Positions 30,961 through 64,000 of a stretch of DNA of 64,000 bases are shown piece after piece; within the stretch, counting starts at the first letter, position 1, and every line of letters starts with the position of its first letter. The translations under genes were made by a program, and so were the position numbers. The DNA is from Kryptolebias marmoratus (lineage: Eukaryota; Chordata; Actinopteri; Cyprinodontiformes; Rivulidae). The notes beneath the pieces were generated by a model that had not been told where the DNA came from, did not search any database, and saw only the letters and a program-made list of their open reading frames with translations. The stretch covers positions 18,350,690 to 18,414,689 of the forward strand of contig NC_051449.1 of NCBI RefSeq assembly GCF_001649575.2, written 5' to 3'.

Positions 30961-31759
30961 GGCAAAAAAAGTTAACAATCGAGTTAAAACCCCTTCACTC
31001 TGGTGGTTAAATCTGACACACCAGATAAAACCGAGTTTATTTTAGCACAAGTGTGCTGTCAGAAAACTTAGCAAACACCCTCACCATCACTGCCACCTCT
31101 GTACTCGAAGTGACAGCTGAGTTTCTGGCTGACTTTGGGGCATGACCTCGGTGTTTTCCAAAATGACAACTTCCAAAAGCTGCCAGGTTTGCTGACGTCC
31201 GCTGGAGGGCGCTCTGTCTCCTAGAGGTGAGGGTTAAATGTGCAGAAATTAATCCCAAAGCCTCACAGACTCACACGCACATTTCACATCAATGCTCTGC
31301 TCTCTGAAATACGCAGTTATAGCTAATCCTGAATTAAATATACCAAATTTCATGGGCACATATACCCTCCATAAGGTTTTATTCTTTCAGTGAAATCATC
31401 TTTGCACGGTTGGACGTCTTTGATCATCATTCTGCAGATTTTGTTAATAAATTATGATCAAATTGGCTTTTAATTAAACGCAAAGAAGCAAGACTTACAG
31501 CTATGGTCAAAATGGCCATGCTGGTAGCCAGGCCTATTTGCATGTTTATATGAAAAGTATCAAAAACGATTGGATTAGATGGGATTAAATGAAAGCAGCC
31601 TATTGTGGCCTATACGTGGACATGTAACCAGAACATGTTGACCCCGCAGAGCTGCGGATGAACCTCATCAGAGAGTCCCAGCACCACAACACTACATGTT
31701 TCTGTGTTTGGTGATAGGTTCCAGTGGTGCCAGCTCCCATGGTCCATATCAATCTGCCA

Positions 31760-32230
31760 TGTTTGAATGTGGCATGAGGCGCCCAGAGGAGCTGTAATCC
31801 TCTTCTGTCCGGCTGCATCCTCCCGCCCTCATGCTGTCCTGCTCAAGGGCAAACCGAGGTGCGCCTCTGCATGCGGCCGCTGCGCACTGCTGCTGAAAAC
31901 GGCGCAGCGTCCTCTGCGCTCTCCGCAGCTCGGAAACTTTGGGCTTTTTATGTTTATTTGTTTATTTTTTTTCTGGGATGAGTTCAGGAGAGCCTCGTGA
32001 ATTGCGCGGAAGGAAACTTTTAAAATGTCCAACCAAGGGTGATCACGCAGTGATCTGTGCGCTAAAGTTGGGATTCACCTGTTAACTGGAGTTTTGGTTT
32101 CACGATGAAGAAGTGAGGTAAACCCTGAGATGAAGACATGGATTTTGCGCGGAGGGTTTGGCTTTTCTTTCTTCTGAAACCTGAAGAATTCAACACTGGA
32201 AATGATGCTGTAAATGTCAGAGTTTCAGAT
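31760..32230 (+). promoter_or_regulatory. Candidate promoter and noncoding exon 1 of the sodium channel gene
   Basis: A local GC/CpG-rich island (e.g. tgcggccgctgcgcactgc near 31872) in an AT-rich gap, followed by a strong donor (CAGAT|GTAAGTA, intron from 32231). SCN5A genes have a noncoding first exon far upstream of the ATG exon, so position and strand fit. The start of the exon is arbitrary. An alternative donor GAG|GTAAAC lies near 32116. Confidence 0.35.
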
Positions 32231-33236
32231 GTAAGTATCAGTCTATTTTCTAAATGCTTGATGTTAATTGTTGCTTTATTTATGGGTTTCCTTCGTATTC
32301 TAATAATATATGTATAGTAGATAGCTATAAAAAACAACACCAAATAATCAACAACAAAAAATGGACAGTTTAAATAAATGAAACCAAATCAAAACTCAGT
32401 TTAGTGGGCTAACTCGTGAACTCTCAATGTGGCAAATATACTGATAAGATTTTACCCAGTAATTAAACCTATCTGCACCATAAAGATCATTATAGTTTTC
32501 TTTTAATTTATTTTTCCTGTGATAATCAAACAGGTTTGAAAGGAGCATTTATGTCAGTTTGACATTTCTGAAAACAATTGACCTCCTAAAATGACATCAT
32601 CAGATCCTTGTCAAATAACTTAATAAATGTCTAATTTTTCTTCTAAAATTTACACATCGAGGCTGCAATTACATTAAAATGTTTTCGCCAAAGAAGTAGG
32701 TCATCAGTTTAGCCAGGGCACCTAGGAGGCAGACAGACGGGTACTCGGCCTTTCAGTAAGAACAGACGACATGCACACTTTGACCTCAAGCAAGTGATAC
32801 AACCTTTATATCAGATTATTATAGACCTGTGTTGCAGAGTGGCATCCAGTTCCTCATTATTGTTATTATCAGAAATATTTTTTTCCCTTATGTAGAAAAA
32901 TGTGTAAGACAGTTTTTTCAATATCATGGTAATATTTGTACATGTCTAAATTAAACTTTTAGGTTTTCAGATGCTGTTTATCACCCTAAATTAAGATTTA
33001 TCATTGATGATGATTAAAATTACCCACATGTTGAGCCATCTAAGGCTGGATGGCCTAACATTTCTAAGACATGTCAAGTAACAGGTTTTATTCATTTATA
33101 AAGCTTTACTGTGTCCAGGTACACAGTTAGGTGCTGGTTGGTTGTACTGCTCGTAAATCCTGTTTTTCTTATCATAAACATGTGACCTGGTTAATTTAAA
33201 GAGTAGCCTGAAATCTTGAATCATTTCTATCACTTG

Positions 33237-34330
33237 AACATTAGAAGTCAAGTCAAGTTTCTTTGTGTAGCACATTTTTATATGACAATTGTAAACTCGG
33301 GGTGCTTAGAACTAAACATTCAATATACTCATTCTAATAAAAATAAATACAATTTAAGTTTAAATAAGACCACATAAGTAATACAAAAATGCCAAAGCAG
33401 CAATATTAAAACAGTGTAGTGCAAATAAAAATTAAATAATTGTGAGGCTAAATAAAAAATTGGGAGAAAAAAATATGTTAAACACTGTAACAGTTGAGTT
33501 ATTGTGGCAGAAAGTTTCAGTGAACATGACTATATTGACTTAAAAGCACAATGCATTTGAATTTACTCTTGATATGACAAAAATATTTTTACTAGATCAA
33601 ATTAAGGGTCTGTCTGGAGTGTGTTCAGTGTGCATCTCAACAAAGAAGGTAGTCCATGCTATTTAAAGCTTTAGAAACAATGAGAAGTATTTGAACATCT
33701 GACACCTATGTGTGCTTTTGTTGTTTAGCTGGAAGTCAGTGTAGACATTTTAAGGTAGATGTGATATGTTCACTGGTTCTGGTACTCTAGCTGCAGCGTT
33801 TTACATAAACAGAAGTTTGTTTTGTTAATCCTGCAAAAAGTGCAAATAAAAGTACAAATCATTTTTTCTAAATCAGATTGAGTTACAAAGAATCTTATTA
33901 TAAATATGTTGCAAAGTTGATAAAAGCAGTCTGATTATTTTACGTGTCTTTTTGAACAACCTGAATTTTGACATGGCTACAAGGTTGAACATGCAGATGA
34001 GTCAACAAAAAAACAAATTTGATATTCAAAGACTCGGACCTACCAAAATATTCTGTTTTGTCCTGATTTAGCTTAAAGAAGTTTCTTGACAGTCAGTACT
34101 TGACACTGGCTGTCAAAAAACAAAGCACTGGATGAGATTCTTTTCACGGTTAAATGGTGGGCAGAAATAGATGTGCACAACTGTGTATCATCAGCATAGG
34201 AGTGATGAAATATATTATGTTGTCTAATGATAGACCCAAGTGGGAGCATAAACAAATTAAACAGAAGATGACCAAGAGTCGACCTTTGTGGAACTCCATG
34301 AGCAATACTTCCTGAAACTGCTCACTTTGT
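33237..34330 (-). mobile_element. L2-like LINE fragment, 5'-truncated
   Basis: Minus-strand frames give GVPQRSTLGHLLFNLFMLPL, then FHHSYADDTQLCTSIS with the reverse transcriptase YADD box, then FFKLNQDKTEYFG, as in L2-clade reverse transcriptase. The lower end at 33237 carries the minus-strand 3' tail sequence (gtgctacacaaagaaacttg then acttgac) typical of these LINEs. Frames are broken and the downstream RT part is decayed. Confidence 0.75.
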
Positions 34331-35914
34331 GAAAAACTGGTGAAAAAGTTTTTGTGGCTCTAGAAAAGAAGGTGTTTGGAGGAGGTTCAGCATTTTGGTT
34401 ACGAAAAGAAAAGCCTGGGTTATAAAGTAAAAAAAAAACAAAAAAACTTTTCCAGCCATCTGTGGTCTACCTTTGTTTCAGGTAAACATTACGCCTCTGG
34501 CACGTGTTGCTGTTTATATTTGCCTCAAGAAGTTAGAACGTAGGGCTGAGAGTGATGCCACATCCAAGTTGACAGGGTTCCAAATGCAAGGAGGAAAAGT
34601 TCTCTGACATGATTTCATTTTTTTCACATGCAAGTATCAGCATTATGTTTGTCTTTATGTGTAATAGACTTAGTATAAAACATGAACTGACAGATATGTT
34701 GATAAACTGTTTCTTACTGTGCATGCAGCTATTTCAAATTTGTGGTTTTTGAGATTTTTGTGAAAATACAACTTCAGTGGGGAGTTTGGCCAAGCTTTGA
34801 TAATGTAAACGAAAGAAATTCCTACCTTCAGGCTCAAATGGAACCATCCAATACAAAAACCAGAATCTCAGCTGAACTGAAACTGGATAATGGATTATTA
34901 GGGATTTAGGATTCAATGAGGAAGTCAGAGAATGGGAATAAATATATGAGTCGACAGAGGCATCCATCTTGTTTGTTTATCAAAGTGCCTCAGCAGAGCT
35001 GCTCTGCACAGCTGAGTACCACACGTGTCTCATGTTAGACAAAGTTTGGGATCAACATGGAGAAGAAAGTGAGATCAGATCTACTTAGAAAAACTTAGAT
35101 GTCAGCTCTTCTCAAAGTGGTTTCACTCAGTCCATCAGCAGAAAGACACCTTCTTTCATTCTTAAATTACTTAAGTGCTGCAATGTAAATGTTTGTCAGT
35201 CTCTACTAATCAAAACACATTTTGAGCAATACAGTAAAATATTTTTTTATTATTATTCTGCAATCTGTTGTTAAATAAACATGCCAATAGGTCACCCTTC
35301 TGTATTCAGTAACTTCTGACTTAAAATTGTTAAAAAACACTTATTCATTTCTTTTTACATTTTTATTGTATTTAGAACATGATATAAAGCTATAAAAAAG
35401 TGAATGCCTATTTATTCTAGTTGATAAGTTACAATTATGAAACATTGTCCAATAAAATGATTCCCTACTAGATGTAAACACATATTTCCTTTCCCCTCCC
35501 AGAAGGAACCATTGAAGTAAAGTTCAATGTGTGAAGTAAGTTTGTGTCCTTAGTCACATCATATATTTTCTTTATTTTTCAAAATGTGAATATCCTCCTA
35601 AAGACAGGTTGTCATTTTATCTAAAACATAAGAAACTTGTGCATCTAATTTTTGTAACTATCTCCATCACTACAATTGCTTTCTGTTCTGCTCAAGCAAA
35701 CCACCACTCAGGTGTAATATGTGTCTATGAAATATATCAAGATTTATGTTGAGTGAGGGCCCAGGGATGCAGACAGAACTCAAGGACTAGTTGCACCAAA
35801 TAAAGGAATTTATTTATAAAATGAAGAGATGTTGAGGCAGCAGGCAAATGCACAGAAAAGAAAACTACAATGAATACGCAAAGAAGACGCATACGTTCAT
35901 AAATATCCATTCAT

Positions 35915-37045
35915 TTTTTATTTATCCTTTACTTTACCAGGAAGATCCCATAGAGATAAATCATTCTTCTTCCAGTAATGCTGATCAAGATGGCAGCATA
36001 AATCCAAACCATGAACAATCATATTAAAGTCACAATACAAGAGAAAAGGGCATTAGTAAAATGCAAATTTACATACAAATACAACTAGAATAAAAATCTA
36101 GCATGGATTAAAACATGAACAATATAAGGAATAAAACTATACTAGATAAGACCAATAGATTCCACTACTGGTTAAGAACAAAGAGAAACAATTACACAAA
36201 TTCATTTAATGCAAGTCTTTTGAAAAATGCGAAGAGAAAGAAGTTTCTGAAGACTGATGGAGTTCTGAAGATTATTCCAGAGTTGTAGAGCACAAAAAGG
36301 AAAAGGCAGCACCAAGTTCAGATCACATCCTGGGAAGAGTTAAGATCATTTTTGAATAAGACCATGTATACTAACTGTTGTGTAATGATGAAAGGTATGA
36401 AATATAAGTAGGTAGATTACCTAACAACGATTCTGCAGTAAACAACAACATGTATTTTTCTTGTTTTAAGGAAATCCATCCCAAAGAGTCATGAATGGTG
36501 GAGTGATGAATGACTTGCATTTGTAACAAGGTTATTGCAGTATATATACTGAATCTAGTATTTTAAGAAGGAAAAAGAGACACACATAAAAATAATGTTA
36601 GTCCAGCACACAGAGAGAAATTAACTTTGCACTGGTGATTTAAGGAGGCCCAAAGAGAAGGCACTTGGGGAAAGAAATAGGTTGAAGCATTTTTACCAAG
36701 CTGTCAATGTGGAAACCAAAGGCCAACTTTTCATCAAGCCAGATGGCTAAACATTTATATGACATAACTCTTTCTATACAAGTACTTTCTCGAGTCAGAG
36801 TGATCAGCTATTTGGAGTTGAGAACATGTAAAAGTTGTAAATTTAGTTTAGAGACTGAAAAGCTTCCTGCAGAAGTTCATCAACCTGATTCAGTGAGAAT
36901 GCTAGTGTATATATGACTGTATTGTCTGCATAAAGATTAATTTTGACTGGATTTAGTCCTAATCCTAACTCACTTATCAAGATAGAAAATAAGATAGGGG
37001 CTAGAATGAATCTTTTAGGAACACCTCAATTCTTATTGTATAATT
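35915..37045 (-). mobile_element. Non-LTR retrotransposon remnant
   Basis: On the minus strand near 36900-37030 a frame reads GVPKRFILAPILFSILISEL then INLYADNTVIYT, a reverse transcriptase palm signature with the YADD box changed to YADN. Plus-strand sequence at 35935-36040 (tttaccaggaagatccca, then agatggcagca) resembles a high-copy teleost repeat. I infer one element spans both; the clade is not determined. Confidence 0.55.
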
Positions 37046-37313
37046 TTACATATTTTCTAAAGTTACAAACTCTCCTTTTTCAGTAAAACAGAAATAGGAT
37101 AAATTTGTCATCACTATTTTTCTTTTTTCTGGTTTGATCATTTGAATCAGTTTTACTGCAGAACTTGGGCTTTATTGTGTATGTGTGTGTATGTGTAGCC
37201 CACAGCTCTGCTCCGCTTTCAATCTAATTATATTAATTATTTGAGGTGATGAGAACCATATCACATCTGGCTGTTATGGGAATTAAATTTCATTCAACTA
37301 AAATACCCATTTT

Positions 37314-37338
37314 CTCTCTCTCACTCTCTCTCTCTCTG
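37314..37338. repeat. (TC)n microsatellite
   Basis: CT/TC dinucleotides with one interruption. Confidence 0.85.
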
Positions 37339-38104
37339 TTTAATGTAATGTTTAATAACCATGTCCTCCTGCAAGTAAGCTGGCATGCGAAACACGGCTG
37401 TGCATGCTGGCAGGATTTGTCTTTGTGACTTTCAAAGTAGATTAATTATACAGTTTAGGTGTATGTTCGACAGACTGAGTCATCATCGTGTCCTTTTACT
37501 GCTCCGCTTGTGCGTTATTTAGGAAGTGCTAGATTGGGTTAGAAGGATTTGTCACATAACAGAAGTAAATTGTTTTTTTCTGCTTTATGGCATTCTGATG
37601 AAGCGAGAAAGTGATGTCAGTGTGAGAGATGAATTTATCTGAGATCGACCCGGACCAAATAAGCAGATCAGCAGAAAGCAGATCGCTAACATCTGGCTGG
37701 ACGTGCGAAGGATCAATGCATTTCAGGAGAGGAAGCAATGGAAGACATGAGAAGCATACAATAGTATTTCTATGTCAGAGGGGAACATAGACATGTAATC
37801 CTCTTTTTTAGAAAGCTCTCTCAGATATTAAAATATCACACTCTGTCACTGGCTCAAATGCATGAGTAAATTTTTGGTAGTGGAAAGCCTTTTGGTGTCA
37901 TCTTTTTTAGATTACATGCAGCTTAGGTATGTGATCAGATGACATGCATACTGTCTTGAAGCTTATGGAAACATGGTTTGTTAAACAAAACTTGTGTTCT
38001 ACTTGGATTAAAATTTTTAGACAAACAGTAGTATATAGTAATAGTGAATCAACCAGTTGCTGGTGACACCAAAGACTAGTTGTTCACATGCAAAAGAAGG
38101 GCCA

Positions 38105-38960
38105 TCAGCCTAACGACCGATTGTTAGTGCCCTGATGACCGCTTGCTTTTCACCGAGGGCTGAGTGATACTCGCAATAACAGCGTTGAAAGAGGGTGACA
38201 GCTGGACACAAAGGCCTCCACCCCTTTTGTGAGCTAGACCAGTATCATCAGTATCAATTCTCATGCTAGCTCTATTTATCCCTTTAGCTCTTAGCAGAAT
38301 GGCGAGGGCTTGATGATCAGGTCTGAGTATGAATCTGTCCCCACACATATGTTTTTCATCTTTCCACTGCCCCCCCACACACACACAAAAGCCTCTTTTC
38401 TATAGTGCAGTTCTTTCTCTTGGCTAAAAACAGGATGCAAAATGCAAAAGCAACAATGAGTTCTACATTGCCTCAGTGCCATTGTGTCAGAACAGCTCCT
38501 AGTCCACAGTCTGAGACATCTGCTGTGATAAATGTTGGCATTTCAGTATAGTGGATGGTAAATGTTGAGCTTTTTAGGAGGATTGTTTTGAGATCATTAA
38601 AACTTTTATTTGCTGCATCAGTCCATTTTAGTTCAGCTTGAATATTTGTTCAATGTACCTCTTGCAGTGGTTAAACCACTGTTGTGGAGCTTGATAGAAA
38701 CTTGCTGAACCAGGAGGCTAAGCCCAGGAACGACTGAAGAACTGCCACATCTTTTGGTGCAGAAGCTTCAGCAATGGTAGTCAGGTGATCTGGACTGGGG
38801 TGCAGACCCTTCTTAGAAATGTCATCCCAAGAATTGAATAATTGACTGCTTAAATGAGCTTATGTTGAATTTTATCTGTAGGCCCACATCTTTAAGATGC
38901 TGGAGAACAGATTGTAGGTGTTCATCATGATGTTCCTTGAAGATCCCATACACTATAATA
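38105..38960 (-). mobile_element. Ty3/gypsy retrotransposon pol remnant (RT-RNase H)
   Basis: Decayed minus-strand frames keep the expected order: a reverse transcriptase end (IIVYG, EHLQSVLQHLKDVGLQ, FLG), the connection region (SFLGLASWF, WTDAANKSFNDLK), the RNase H start (TADVSDCGLGAVLTQ) and RPDHQALAILLRAKG. Stops and frameshifts show it is dead. No long terminal repeats were recognised. Described only as a fossil. Confidence 0.7.
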
Positions 38961-40085
38961 TCATATCATAAATGCATTCACTAAAAACACAACAAAATTA
39001 GTGTTGTATTTCTGTCTGTTCAGACTGCATTTATACCTTTCTGGTTTGTCTCTGATGTAATGAAAAAAATATTTTTTTACCACACTCATTAGTTATCACA
39101 TGTAAAAAATAATAATAATAATAATTCAGATACTGCGTTTCTTCTGATTATGTCATTAAATCCACTCAATCAGCTGGATATGGCTTGTATCAGTATTTAC
39201 CTTTTGCCTAGTGTTGCTCTGATCATCTGTTATCTAATTATTCTGGCTTTTTGACCCATAAATAAGCAGCTTATGTGGTTGCAGACCAACTATTCAGTGT
39301 ATGTATGCTGCACCAAACAGAGTTCAGTACGTCCCTCAGCAGTCTGCTGGGTATAAACTCATTAAAATGGGTCAGACTTCTTAACCTGTGATACTTTTGA
39401 AGACCACATGAGACTACAAATCACACATGCAACATGCATTGAGTTTTGCTTTATCAGTGTTGTCAAAAACAATATTCTAAAAGAATGTCATTTTTGTCTT
39501 TTATAGATTGTTGTGACGACAGAAATTTAACTCAGTTTAAATCCTTTTTGTAAGCCCTGGGAATGCTGAATTCAGAAAGCTAATGTTTTTGCTGTTTATT
39601 GTACAGTATTTGAAATGGAAACATGATGTGCTTGACTTTATGAAGTGATTTCATGAATCCAAACCATATTTTCTATCTAGACAATAGACTATAAGTATAG
39701 TGGAAAAAAGGAACCTTGCTCTTCTTTATGAAAGTCTCGATGACAGTCTGGTAACTTCAACCACCAACATCTATCTTTTATTTCTATTTGCAAAAACAAA
39801 TTAACTTTACCATGAGCACAAGCCCTTGGAAAAAGATAAAATAGGGATGGTAGTTTTTGATTATAGTTGATGTAACACATTGATGAAAGCAGATCTGAAA
39901 GTATTTAGAAAGTCCCTCTTTTGATTTTGCCAACTAATGGTACAAAAGTACACTGCAATTCAAGTGATGTGATAGAAGATGTTTACAAATCCATATCTCA
40001 GAACTTCATAATTCAAAGCTGACCTCCATTTTGTTTTTTACCTTCTCTCTCTGCCTTTTCTCTCTATTCACTCTGCTGCCTGTAG

Positions 40086-63398
<23,313 letters not shown>

Positions 63399-64000
63399 GT
63401 AAGTTTGTTTATCTTAAAAGATGAAAGTCTATTAGATAAAGTGGAGCCCATATTTATTATTTCACATCAACACAGATTTAGGCAAAAATCTAAATGTCTT
63501 ATTTGTCTAAATAAGTATTGGGCGAGCATGAATTCATATTCAAAACTCTTTCTCAGGAATGTGAGAGATATTTAATGTTCTGGCCCTGAGGAGAAAGACA
63601 ACATTTCTGAAAATATAACATTTCACAAAACAGACAACATAAAAACCAAGCAAAAAAATGCATCTACCGTACTAGACTATCCACTCACCTATGTGTGCTG
63701 TGAATTTCCCTACATCAGCCAAATATAAAATTTTTGTTGAATTACTACATGGTCAGAATAGTTACTAACTATCAATGGATAAAATAATTATTTTTGTCCC
63801 ATCTGTGTTTGAGACAAGCTTTCAAACATTAGTGAATATAATATACAGTAACCACATCCTTATTGATTTATACACAACCTAAACAGTGACACCACACTTT
63901 GTCACCTGAAATGCCACCAGAAAGTGTTGTACTGGAAAGTTCTGTCCAACTCTCATGCACAAACGTCCCTCCACGTAATTCACAAAGCCCTCTCAAAGTG
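63399..64000 (+). other. Channel intron running off the right edge
   Basis: Begins with donor CCA|GTAAGT after the ankyrin-motif exon. No acceptor or further exon is seen before the window ends; domain III and IV exons must lie beyond. Confidence 0.7.

Larger units (their letters stand above)
30961..40085. other. wdr48-scn5a intergenic region / channel intron 1
   Basis: 9 kb without a recognised protein gene. It contains a GC-rich stretch with a possible noncoding exon (about 31760-32230), a minus-strand L2-like LINE (33237-34330), another non-LTR fragment (35915-37045), a Ty3/gypsy pol remnant (38105-38960) and a TC microsatellite near 37314. If the noncoding exon is real, most of this is intron 1 of the channel gene. 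Confidence 0.6.

Overview
This window is vertebrate nuclear DNA, almost certainly from a ray-finned (teleost) fish. Its genes are split by GT-AG introns, exon sizes match the human orthologues, and introns and gaps are AT-rich. The repeats are ones common in teleosts: L2-like and RTE-like LINEs, a Tc1/mariner remnant, tRNA-derived SINEs and a MITE. I see no prokaryotic, CRISPR or viral gene system.

Layout. 0.35-1.5 kb: two or three exons on the minus strand that form an open reading frame I cannot name. 1.5-12.1 kb: no gene recognised; it holds a 530-bp MITE with perfect terminal inverted repeats and probably the csrnp1 promoter. 12.1-15.9 kb: csrnp1 (+), a nuclear cysteine/serine-rich protein. 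18.6-21.6 kb: gorasp1 (+), the Golgi stacking protein GRASP65. 24.4-30.8 kb: wdr48 (-), UAF1, the activator of USP1/USP12/USP46, complete at 677 codons in 18 coding exons. 30.8-40.1 kb: a gap with decayed LINE and Ty3/gypsy pol fragments and a possible noncoding first exon for the next gene. 40.1-63.4 kb: the 5' part of a voltage-gated sodium channel alpha gene of the SCN5A group (+). Sixteen coding exons give residues 1-1070, covering the N terminus, domains I and II and most of the II-III linker. Domains III and IV lie beyond the right edge.

The order and orientation csrnp1(+), gorasp1(+), wdr48(-), scn5a(+) is the mirror image of human 3p22.2 (SCN5A-WDR48-GORASP1-CSRNP1). TTC21A, which lies between GORASP1 and CSRNP1 in human, is absent here, as are SCN10A and SCN11A. 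The neighbours share no pathway; this is conserved synteny, not an operon.

Points of most interest: a U12-type AT-AC intron in the channel gene; a tyrosine where mammalian Nav1.5 has the tetrodotoxin-resistance cysteine; a single domain I S3-S4 exon with no visible alternative partner; a GC-AG intron in wdr48; a SINE with a 14-bp target-site duplication; a 530-bp MITE; a ~306-bp tandem repeat with a related copy 37 kb away; and the unnamed minus-strand gene at the left edge. All splice sites were placed by eye from reading frame, splice consensus and family knowledge.
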